NCBI GenBank assembly: GCA_964019055.1
Contig: OZ025211.1
Coordinates: 3,456,835 to 3,520,834 of the forward strand
Direction: 5' to 3'
Origin: Anthopleura xanthogrammica
Lineage: Eukaryota; Cnidaria; Anthozoa; Actiniaria; Actiniidae
DNA: 64,000 bases
Notes under the pieces: model-generated
The model's database searches: none
What the model was told of the DNA's origin: nothing
What the model saw: the letters and a program-made list of their open reading frames with translations, nothing else
Part shown: one piece after another, positions 33,631 to 44,900 of the stretch
How positions within the stretch are numbered: the stretch's first letter is position 1
Layout: every line of letters starts with the position of its first letter
Made by a program: the position numbers and the translations under genes

Positions 33631-36200
33631 CTTGGATGAATTTATTTGTTAATTTAAGTTTAACTGAGAATATTGAACAATGCATTCAACGTTGGGTCAG
33701 TACTGAATATCTGTGATAAGGTATAATTGAGATTAAAATAAGAAAGAATTCATAGAGATATTTCAAGTAAATTGCAACGACGAACAAGAGAGTTTTTCAA
33801 CAGAAAGTATAAAGTATTCTTAACAATATCCAACGATGTAGAACTAATGTGGATACCGCAATCTTAGAATAGTTTGGAGTTAAATTAGGAAATCTTAAAA
33901 CAGATTTTGGATACGTGTTGCTGTGTGTGGGTTATTTTTATCAACCTGCAATTTTTGGCGTTTGTTGCAGTATTTTTCCCCATTTTTGGACACTCAACTT
34001 ATCCTTAATAATATTGATTGAGAAGCAGAAATAGATGTACCAGGGGCGTATCTTCCTCTACGCAAATACGCACGTCCGTACTTGAGATTTACTGTGGTGT
34101 CATTGTTACTACCCTGGCGACTCGGGAAAAGGTTATTTCTTTGTTACAAAATAAGGTTACAGTCACGTGACCGCTTTTTACCAACTTATCTCGCGCGTGT
34201 TGTACATTTTTTCACTTGCCCTGATGATGGACGCTTTGTGCGAAAGCTTGGAGATTTATTAAATCTTCACGTGGTTGTAACTTTATTTTGTAACATGGAT
34301 AAACCCACGTACAATGGTATTCTTAATCGGTTATTTGATTATTTTATTTTCCCACTCAATAATGAATATCATAGTAAATGTATACAAAATATCAAAAACC
34401 TCTGCTGAAAATCTAGATTTATCTCAGATATAAACTTTTATAAGTCAATTTTCGCAGGCTTCATGACACCTCAGTTTTGCAGCGACGTCATTTCTACGTC
34501 ACCTTTTCAGATCAGCTGGAAGGTAGTTTAAGTATCAAAGAGACCAAATGTCAGTTCTATCCTAATAAGGTAAAATGGAAGTTAGCAAAAGTCTAGAAAT
34601 TTCTAGAAATTAATTTATTTTAAAGTCCAAACTTAGTAACATTCATTAAAACTAACAGGAGTGTACAGAACTTTTAAAAAAAGTGTATTGCATCATCGGA
34701 GTCTTACGTGAGCATCATTACGTCAAATGCGTGGTCAAGTGAAAAAAAAATAAAGAGCATTATAATTGTAATACTCTGCTTCTCTTTCCTGAGAAAAACA
34801 ATCATTCATAATTAACATTTACTGATTGAATTTATACCTAGTACATATGCATAAAGGGAAAAAATAAAAGAAATAAAGTATGAATGAAGTTTACGCCAAA
34901 ATTTCGACGTCATTCCAGCGTTGTAGCGGTGAAGAAAAGTGTAAAATAATACAATTAGTTATGTAAGGTTAAAACAGTTCACCAACAGTCTAATACCCCC
35001 ACGTTGCAGGGAAGTACGCATACGAAATCATTCTGCTTGGCCTTTGCCCCGCCTCAGTGCGTCATTAAGTGCGCTGTAAACGGCTGACTAGAGTACACAC
35101 GACTCACAGCTAAACTTTATCCTGAATAGCAAGACTGAAGTAACGATATATTAAATGTTAGCTTCTTTTATTCTATACTTCCAGGATTATGTCTTTTATT
35201 TCTTGATATCTTTATTGTAGGGGCAATAATAAGGGTGATAATCAAAGCAGAATACTTAAGGGTGGTGGTTGTTAAATATTATAATAATATGACATACTGC
35301 GCATGCGCAGATGCATTAGGCAAATGACTCGAGCTAAAAGCTAAGCATCTTTTTCCTGTACGTCTTTCCACTGATTCATTTATCATTTTCGTAAGGAAAC
35401 TTTACACCGGTGAATTCCATATTAGTTTTATAATCAGTCTTAGTGTTTTGTTTGATAACTCAGCCAAAATGTCTGATAAACCATTTAAAAACAAGTTAAA
35501 GAAGTTTCTATCTTGTTTACGTATCGTCCACTGACACGTGAATAGTAAGAGCCACGTATAGATAAATAAATAGTATATTCTCGATTCTTCATATACTACT
35601 TGAGAGCCATTAATAAGATATTTAAATACCACGCCTTGATAGGTCGGTGCTCATTGACCATGAAAAAAATATAAGATGCAAAAAGCTAAGATTCTTAATA
35701 CTTTTGAAACCTTTGATTCCAACTTTAGAAATTGTTCTAGGATTTAGAGTGATATTTACTGAAAATGTAGATTGCTGGTAGCTTTGCTCTGTCTTCATGA
35801 CCAAACATTTAAAGCTAACTAAATTAATGATATTATCGTTTGATACCAGCTCTCAAAATGTTATCCAATAAGGTTAAAGTGATGTTTAGAAATTACATTG
35901 CCAATGGCAAGTTTGGTCTATTGCACTACCAACAATTAAAAGCTAAAAATATTTAATGAATCTTTTCATTCAAAGTGCAAGCTATTTTTGCATTGTCATG
36001 ACTGATATTGTGGACGTCTTTAAAAAGAACATAACCATTGGTAGCTTTGCTTCGCTTCACTGCCATTGACGTGAACTTCGTGAATGAAAATTGTCCCAAT
36101 ATCAGAATTTTACGTTTGAAGCCCTCTTTGGGCTCCACTGAACTGTTTAATTCTTTATCATTGCATAAAACTACCTAAAATAACTTCAATGATTTTTCTA
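33631..36200. other. Intergenic stretch before peptide gene 5
   Basis: No gene. Contains the cluster's shared 3' flank (33.77-33.96 kb) and a dispersed repeat (34.1-34.56 kb) also found just upstream of SHQ1. The 108-residue frame at 34082 lies in that repeat and shows no domain. Confidence 0.6.
34110..34560. repeat. Dispersed repeat, long copy
   Basis: The words GCGACTCGGGAAA, GGTTATTTCTTT, CTCAATAATGAATA, TTTATCTC, GATATAAACTTTTATAA, ATGACA and TCAGATCAGCTGGA recur in the same order at 47.17-47.36 kb, where about 200 internal bases are missing. Confidence 0.7.
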
Positions 36201-36209
36201 AAATGCTTG

Positions 36210-36336
36210 TATAAATAAAGGCTTCTCTTGACGGATTGCTAGTTCGACTCTGGACTTCGGAATCGTCAAGAGCTTAAGGCGAACAATCGCACCAAAGTAG
36301 CAGAAAAACCGGCTAGAAAAATCGTCCAAGAACAAG
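36210..36336 (+). promoter_or_regulatory. TATA promoter and untranslated exon 1 of peptide gene 5
   Basis: TATAAATA at 36210 and, about 127 bases on, the donor AACAAG/GTAAGCA (exon end 36336). The sequence does not resemble exon 1 of copies 1-4, but the arrangement is the same. Confidence 0.55.
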
Positions 36337-36706
36337 GTAAGCACAGACATTGTTTATTCATTCATCGAGTAATTTGTCATTTGGTAATCAATTATTCTGA
36401 AAATGAACACGGTTTTTCCAACCTGACTAAATTTTCTTGTGAGCTGAAGATCGCATATTGAAAACCGTATATTGTATTGCGGGTCTACGACGCGCCGTGC
36501 GACAAATTCAGCTCGTCATTTAGAAACCAAAAAATAACGTTAACATAATTGTCTATCTACCTATTTATAGTTACAGCTTTTATCATTCATTCTTTCAAAA
36601 AAATGAACAAATTAATTTTAAAATAATATCGTAATATTCATGCTCAGAATAACGACAAGTAGACGTTTTTTTTTTCACGATTTCGTTTTTCAACTTTTTT
36701 CCGCAG

Positions 36707-37649
36707 ATGAAATATCTTGCAGCTCTTGTCCTTCTCGTTTTGAGTTGCGGACCCCTCGTTCGAGCTGAAGCTGAGAAATTAGAGAAGGAAGAAGTGCCAG
36801 TGGACGAAGTTCATGACGAGGCTGTTGTGAACACAAAAAGGCTTGTAAAACATACTTTAATCTCTATTCCTCTGATCGTTGACCCGAAGGATCCTGTCAA
36901 CTTACGTAAACGATACTGCTACTGTTTCCAACGTCGATGCAACGGTAAGAAATTTTTTTAATTCCTAATTCTTCCTTCCTTTCTTTCTTTTTTTCTTTCC
37001 TTTTCCTTTTTCTTTCTTCCAACTTTTTGCTATTTTGTCTCTTTTACTTTCTATACTATTTACTCTTTTCTCCTCCTCTTCTTCTTCTTCTTCCTTCCTT
37101 CTTTGTCTTCAATACTTAAATGTTTAGTCAAACTCCAAAAGATGTCACCTCAGACTTTAGACCACAAACGTTTGTGCATGTCCTTGTAGGTTTGTCTCAG
37201 TGCAAGGAAAATATCGTAAGACCCCGGTTATAAGCACACTAGTCTGCTAACACAAATATCCTTCCAGTTATGAGCCCCCCGGTGACCCCCGGTTATGAAT
37301 CCACTGGTAAACCCCGGTTATAATAAGCCCCCCCCCCCCCCCCGGTTATAAACGCACCTCTGGTATCTCGCGTCAGTGTTCATGTTCATATTTGCTCTTC
37401 ACGGTTTCACGGTATCACACAGTCAACAAGACAGTATAAGTATAAACCTACAATATAAACACAACTTAATATTCATTCATTCCCACCCATTCATTCATTT
37501 GTTCGTTCATTCATTTTATATCAGTTCCTGGTATGGAGAATGGAGTACAGGGATGGTCAGTGCAGAACCAGCAAGGTTATGTAGTGCTCTCTGGGAAGCT
37601 CTACCGCTTCTCTCGATGTGATGTTTCTAAATATAGGAGAGGTCGCTAA
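36707..37649 (+). CDS. Small secreted four-Cys protein, divergent cluster copy 5
   Basis: Exons 36707-36944 and 37525-37649 in phase 1, 120 residues. The acceptor again abuts the ATG. The signal peptide (MKYLAALVLLVLSCGPLVRA) is followed by an acidic propeptide-like stretch (EKEEVPVDEVHDEA), a basic segment (TKRLVK), LISIPLIVDP and NLRKRYCYCFQRRC. The LRKR just before the first Cys looks like a dibasic cleavage site, suggesting a mature peptide starting at YCYC; copies 1-4 have VRY there. The last exon has VPGMENGVQGW, QQGYVVLSGKLYRF and SRCD, ending with a basic YRRGR tail. Cysteine spacing and splice phase match the family although overall identity is low. Function unknown. Confidence 0.75.
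37215..37350. repeat. Short decayed repeats with CCCCGGTTAT words
   Basis: CCCCGGTTATAA or close variants occur four or five times within 130 bases of intron 2 of peptide gene 5, one after a C run. Confidence 0.55.
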
Positions 37650-37789
37650 TTCTGCCCGCAGACGACGACAACACGACCGGTACACTTTCAATCCTCTAGT
37701 CCTTGGAACTTCGATATTTTAGTCATAAAACGAACTACAAAATAACAGTTAAGAACTGATGGTTTGCAATCATTCCTAATAGAGTAAAG

Positions 37790-37872
37790 AGACGTGGCGG
37801 CCATGTTGGTGGTATTAACAAAGGTGGCTACTAAGAAATCATTTGTTGAATATCACCATGGCGACTATGACG
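37790..37872. repeat. Short foldback with GGCGGCCATGTTGG end, copy 2
   Basis: GGCGGCCATGTTGGTGG ... TCACCATGGCGAC; similar to the copies at 15.2 and 42.7 kb. Confidence 0.5.
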
Positions 37873-38149
37873 TAAATTGCAAACAAAAAGTAATTAAATG
37901 TTAAATAACATAATCAATAAAGTGCAACTTTAAAAATCAGCCATTTTGCAAATTTTAGTCGAGCTATTTTGAGTACTTTTTATTTTTGTATCAGTGTTAT
38001 TCTTCTTATGTCAACTATAAGCATTCTCATATAATAAGTAACATTTTTTATCACTATATGTTACTTTATCCAAGCCATTCTCTTGACTGATAAGCTAGTG
38101 TGATTATTCCAATTCGATAATTTTATATGGCTTGAGCAATGTACAGGCA

Positions 38150-38632
38150 ATGCAAAGTGTTGGGGGGTCAGATATCTTGTGCGCAATGCTCCAGTGTGTT
38201 GGAGGCTCAGATATCTTGTGCGCAATGCTCCATTGTGTCGGAAGCTCAGATATCTTGTGCGCGATGGTTCATTGTGTTGAGTGTCAGATATCTTGTGCGC
38301 AATGCTTTAGTGTGTTGGAGGGTCGGATATCGTATGCACAATGCTCCAGTGTGTTAGAGGGTCAGATGTCTTGTGCACAATGCTTCAGTGTGTTGGAGGC
38401 TCAGATTGCTTTTGCGTAATGATTCAGTGTGTTGGAGGGTCGGATGTCTTTTGCGCAATGCTTCAGTGTTTTGGAGACTCAGATTGCTTTTGCGCAATGA
38501 TTCAGTGTGTTGGAGGGTCAGATGTATTGTGATCAATGGGTCAATGTGTTGGAGGGTTAGATGTGTTGTGCACAATGGATCAGTGTGTTGGAGTGTCAGA
38601 TATCGTGTGCGCAATGCTCCAGTGTTCTAATT
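38150..38632. repeat. 39-bp minisatellite, about 12 units
   Basis: GTGTTGGAGG, CTCAGAT and CTTGTGCGCAATG recur every 39 bases (for example 38157, 38196, 38235). Thirteen codons per unit keeps all frames open on both strands, giving Cys-rich looking frames that have no start context or signal and are not supported as genes. Confidence 0.92.
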
Positions 38633-38980
38633 TTATTCTCTTTGGATTAAGTCAAAATATTGATTTCACCTAAAATAAGAAAATGATCGTAATATACCGA
38701 TCAAATGGGTAAAACTAACACTTGTTTCTATCACCTATCATATTACTAAGATATACATGCAATGGGAAATTCTTACAAATTGCATTCAAATTCATGCCGA
38801 AATATAAGATGTTTGCAACTCAAAATATCAAGGAAGCCCACATTAATTTGGGGCTGCGATCAGTCGGGATAAAAGTTCCAGATTCACGTTGTTTTCGAAT
38901 CACTAGATTATCACAAAAAGAAAATATATCTAGAAGTCCCTAATGAAATAAACGTGGTATTTGGTGGAAACTTCTATTAT

Positions 38981-41900
38981 CTAACAGTCAACAACATTTC
39001 CATCATCATCAACAAATTCCGCAAAACAACCACCACAAGATCTGGTTCTACATTTTGCTTGAGGATACGAAGGACAGTGAGATACTTGACAGGGATCAAC
39101 CAAGCATCGCGGGACTACCAGCTCTCCGGCATGGCACGAGCAGCGAGTTGTAATACTGTAATTGTATTGGTCAAAAAATTCGGCGTTACAACCTCCACAG
39201 TAATTTGACTGGCATTTGTTGTTGGGATAGGCTGGGCAGGAGGTCACGTCGCAAGGGTTAGCAAAACACTTGACCAAAGTGGAACCATCGGGGCATTCTT
39301 GAAATGAAAAAACAAAATAGCATAATGGGTTAAGAAGGTGTATAAGATAAATTGTTAGAGGGTTAGGGAAAAGACAACAAGCTAGTGTTCTCCCCAAGCT
39401 AGTGTTATGGTTCCTTCGATATTAGATACAAAAAGATATGATAAATTAGACTAAAGTCAAACGTCGAACTTCACATGAGCCGAACCTAATGCAGCAAAGA
39501 GGACCACCTTATTCGACGTTTGATCAGAGCCTTAGATCCGCAGTTCGCACAGGATATGATTTAAATACCTCTTTAGGAACAACTCATTTGCAACTACAGT
39601 GCATGATAGTCCATGAGGTCTAATTCAAGCGGCATAAACAGTACATTATTTTACTTGAGTGATCCCAGTTATCTTGGACTGGAATGTTTACCTGGTTTCT
39701 TGGGTCCACAAAGACTTTGGCAACTTTTCTTGTTCAAGAAATTATTTCCATTCGACTGGCAACCACCGTAAATGAAAGTGCGACACCTTTTCAAGGTGTT
39801 GTCGAAATACCAACGTCTAAAGGCAGCACGACAAGGCCCGACTTTCTTCGGTAAGAAACAAGCTGACGGCGATAGCCGAACTGTGAATAAGGGAGTAAAA
39901 ATTAGGACTGAACATAGGAGGCAAAGTTATATTCAACGCTGTTCAAAATGCCTCACGTGTGTCCAAGTCTGCGACTGATTGTCGCACGCGTCGCTGTTGT
40001 AGGAATACGACTTTTTTTTTTCTTTTTCACACACCTCCGCTTAGAAAACTGGAGGCCTATATACTGAATACTGCTCTTAGAAAATATACATGTGTTATTT
40101 AGACTGGTCTTACAGGTGATTAGAATACTTTGATGCAATAGCGTCGTAGATAATTACTTGCGCATTGTAGGAAAAACGTTCGCGTCCTGATGCTTAGCCT
40201 GAGAAAACAAAGTCGTCGGCACGAGCGCATTTTTTTTCGTGCGTGAACGGTCGCCAACGTAGTTGACGTCTTCGGCAGGACATGAAAATGCTGCAAATGG
40301 CGTTTTGATGCTAAATCACTGTAATATAAGCACAGTATAACCAGCCAATCAGCCCGCGCATCATATCTCTAACATAATATATCTATATCTATAATATATA
40401 CCTTATTACATGAAATTATCGCGACACGTATTTCATGTAATAAGGTATTACTAGGTGCATCAAATAGTTCATTACTTGAGAGTTTTTTAGTAGCTTTTTT
40501 GGACGCAGCATTCAGGTGTTTCAGTAACATGTTAAGTTGCTCTACTTCGTGTTGTGTAAGAGGAGAGGAATAGACACTTTTCAGCGTCTTCATTGACTGT
40601 ACTGCCTGGTAAAATTCACCTTCAAACCAAAAAATATAAAAATATAAATTTAGAATTCCGGTAACTTGAACATAACGAGCTTAAAATCTTTTACAAGCCA
40701 AGTTTGACTTCCTCAAGCAAAACACACCAAAAATATTTGAGTACCACATTTGACAATTATAAATGATTAAGGTTATACTATTATTTAACTCAAAAGGGCA
40801 GATAATTTTCGAGTGGTACAAAGTTACGATATACTACAGACGTGCTGTACCGTTACCGTGATAGTGACGTTTCAGACCATTTGATTGGATAAACAGTAAT
40901 ATCGCGCAGAGTGACTTGGTTGATAGAAATCATCTTTTCCCGTTACCGTGCCGTGCGCGCAATTTCTCACTCGGCTCTAAAATTATCATTACACTATTGC
41001 GCTCATATTGGATATGGACTCAGTATAAAGCAAATCCAATAATCTCAACAGTATTTGAGAACAATAGCCTTAAGAATAATGAAACACATGGGTGGCTTAC
41101 TTTTAAAAGCAAGAACATCATCTTCGTCAGCAGAATCTCCTCCCAAGTTGGACGAAGCCTGTAAAAAAAATCAACAGTCGAAAAAAATATCAAGGATTGA
41201 TGGGCCGAGACGAGTGAAAAACGCACTGCGCATGCTCTAAAATTTGTCGTGTTTACAAAGAAAACCATTGGAGATTTACCGGCGTTTAGTAAATCTCTAA
41301 AATTAAGGCCGTTCGTGGAAAGTTAGTGCTTATTTTTTCCTGACACATTGCTTTAGTTGTTTTCTTTCCGTGGTCAAATAATACAAGAGAAATTCGCATA
41401 ATACAAGACATGTAAATCTCCAATGGTTTTCTTGGTAAACACGACTCGTCTATGAATTTTCTGCCGAACTTTCGAGCATGCGCAGTGCGTTTTTCACCCG
41501 TGTCGGATGGGCCTTATTTTCCGTCCATACGGCGCCTCAGCTTCTGCTTCAGATTATAAGACCGATACTTACCGACTGTATGATTCTTGACAACGCGTTG
41601 CTCATTTTCAGGAATGCCCTGCAAACGGAAATTACTTTATATAAACATGTTATCCAGCTCTACTCTGCTTCTTATTTTTACTCCGACGAAGGGCAACTGT
41701 CTGAAACGTACGAGTACGAATACGAGAGTTTGTCGCTAAAAATCTTCCACTACAAACTCGCTCGATAGTTATCGTTCTCTGTTTGGCACAACACATTTCT
41801 AAGACAACAGACAAGGGAAACTACGAGTTTGTAGCAGCATACTTTAAAAGGAATATTCTCGTAGTCGTAGTCGTAGTTGTTCTTGTAGTCAAATCTAAAG

Positions 41901-44900
41901 CTCCATAATATTATCAGCTTCCAAGGTGAAAACATGGGGAGCCCACAGACTAGATATGGAATCGAAAGAATGTATCAATACTTACTCCATCAGCGAATCC
42001 CCAACACCATGTGGGATGTGTGGAGCCTTAGTGGTCAGTTTTGCGGCAGGCGGTGTTGGTGGCGCTGTTGTAGGAGCTGTAACATTTTAAAGAAAAAACC
42101 ATGTTGTTCTTATTTATGCACAATCGATATATTTGCAAAAATTGAATGAGGCTACCAAACTTCCTATACTAATAATAACTTAATAATCAAGTACAGTATG
42201 CGAGATGAATGCGCATCCAATTAAAACGCGGGGACATAGCACCGACACGGTCACGGCACAGTGCGTGCGTCCCTACCGAGAGTTGTTCATAGTCATACGA
42301 TTTATTTATGGAGGCTCGAAACCTTGTTTGTTCGGTTCGTTCCTTCGATCCAAGGTTGCACATATTCTAAGTACGATGAAAGTCATAGATTTAATAATTT
42401 GCGAATCAAATTTGAATTTGTCATTTAATTAAAATTTGACGAACTGTCACATCTTTAGGAGTAGCGTGCATTCTTTTCCATGAAAATTCAGCAAAGGACA
42501 AAAAACATGGTGACGACACAGCGCGTCCCTACCGAGAGTTGTTCATAGTCATACGATCTAATTAAGGATGCTCGAAACCCTGTTTGTTCGGTTCGTTCCT
42601 TCGATCCAAGGTTGCGCATATTCGAAGTACAATGAAGGCCATAGATTTAATAATTTGCGAATCAAATTTGAACTGTCACATCTTTAGGAGTAGCGTGCAT
42701 TCTTTTCCATGAAAATACAGCAAAGGACAAAAAACATGGTTGCCATGTTGGTTGACATAACAAAAGTCGGATCCAACATGGCCACTATTACGTCACATGT
42801 CTTACCAGGTTTGCCATACACGTGATAGTTGGCATGGAAACCAGCTTTGTAAACGGATTCGTCTGACTTGAAGATGATATCAATCCTTTTGGCTTCGTCA
42901 CTTTTGACTCTAACTTTAAAGGGAAAACGCGGTCCGCTGTATTGGCCAATCAGGAAGCCGCTGTCAGTGGTAATCTTGACGTAATCACAGCTATGGAATA
43001 AAGAAGCAATAATAAGAGGACACGGGGCCAATTTCAGACATGTTGAATAAAAATGTTTTTTAGTCTGAAATAGGTTATTTACATTAGCCAACTATTTTTG
43101 TGACCGGATATTGCAAATACATGACTTGTGATTTGTAGTGTACAAATATAGTCAATTATGATAATATATTAATATTATCATTATTATCATTACTAACATG
43201 TCCATAATTACTTCAGTATCTGACTCCACCCTGTCCCCTTCATCCTCCCCGTCCATCCTCCCCCTGCCCTCTCCCCCTCGAAACATTCCTGGATCACTCG
43301 TCACTCTCACTTACCACGCTTCGGTGACAAACTTAGTGAAGAAGATAGTAACATTTCCACCCTTAGGGATATCAATGCTCCATTTACACTGCGTGTTGTC
43401 AGGGTAGAAGTCGGGTGCACTGATGATTACAGGGCTGCTGATTGAACCGCTAGTGTTGGTCAAGGATCCTGAACATCCGCTCGAATAACTCTCTGTGGTG
43501 TACAACACGTAAATCATTAGGACACATGATTTTGATTATCAATCAATCATTAATTCGGTCAGTCAGTCAGTCAGTCAGTCAGTCAGTCAGTCAGTCAGTC
43601 AGTCAGTCAGTCGGTCAGTCGGTCAGTCGGTCAGTCGGTCAGTCGGTCAGTCGGTCAGTCGGTCAGTCGGTCAGTCGGTCAGTCGGTCAGTCGGTCAGTC
43701 GGTCAGTCGGTCAGTCGGTCAGTCGGTCAGTCGGTCAGTCGGTCAGTCGGTCAGTCGGTCAGTCGGTCAGTCGGTCAGTCGGTCAGTCGGTCAGTCGGTC
43801 AGTCGGTCAGTCGGTCAGTCGGTCAGTCGGTCAGTCGGTCAGTCGGTCAGTCGGTCAGTCGGTCAGTCGGTCAGTCGGTCAGTCGGTCAGTCGGTCAGTC
43901 GGTCAGTCGGTCAGTCGGTCAGTCGGTCAGTCGGTCAGTCGGTCAGTCGGTCAGTCGGTCAGTCGGTCAGTCGGTCAGTCGGTCAGTCGGTCAGTCGGTC
44001 AGTCGGTCAGTCGGTCAGTCGGTCAGTCGGTCAGTCGGTCAGTCGGTCAGTCGGTCAGTCGGTCAGTCGGTCAGTCGGTCAGTCGGTCAGTCGGTCAGTC
44101 GGTCAGTCGGTCAGTCGGTCAGTCGGTCAGTCGGTCAGTCGGTCAGTCGGTCAGTCGGTCAGTCGGTCAGTCGGTCAGTCGGTCAGTCGGTCAGTCGGTC
44201 AGTCGGTCAGTCGGTCAGTCGGTCAGTCGGTCAGTCGGTCAGTCGGTCAGTCGGTCAGTCGGTCAGTCGGTCAGTCGGTCAGTCGGTCAGTCGGTCAGTC
44301 GGTCAGTCGGTCAGTCGGTCAGTCGGTCAGTCGGTCAGTCGGTCAGTCGGTCAGTCGGTCAGTCGGTCAGTCGGTCAGTCAGTAATTTCCCCACACTGTC
44401 CATTCGACCGTGAGTTGTTGTTCAGATACTCCAATCCGGTAAGATCGAGACAAGAGACGCTTTGTTGCCATAGGAACACACTATGGACCCTAGGGCCATA
44501 AGCAGCAATAGTGCAACGTAATAAAGAATATACTTTAAATTGCACTTTGAACAAAACAAACTCAAAGATCATTTTAAACCATTCAAGATGTTCTCCAGAA
44601 CAAACACCAATTTTGTCGAACCCTGAAACAACCTCTGAGTTGATCTTGTATAGACACCTTTCACGTGACGTCAAAGCAACTCAATTTGGAGGACAAAACA
44701 AAAGAGTTTCTATATCCTGAGAATTGGATCCCATTGTGCTTCAAATTGAACTGCATTCGGACGTGCTGCAAAGGGTCAGTCAGCTACCTCACAGATTCAA
44801 TGTGAATTTAGCATGTTAGGTTTTGCGGAAGTGAAAAACATGAGAACCCGGAGAGACATAACAAATTCTATTCACATGTGATAACGAGTCAAGTAGTCGA

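Noticed and set aside
34082..34408. 108-codon frame near 34.1 kb
   Set aside because: Lies in a dispersed repeat whose second copy is internally deleted; no domain seen.
38130..38630. Cys-rich looking frames of 13-residue repeats on both strands
   Set aside because: Produced by a 39-bp minisatellite; no signal peptide, splice logic or codon bias. The cysteines come from TTGTGC and TGTGTT words.
43526..44413. 295-codon SVGQSVSR repeat frame
   Set aside because: Pure 8-bp satellite in an intron; an 8-mer cycles through frames to give an 8-residue repeat, with no start context or domain.
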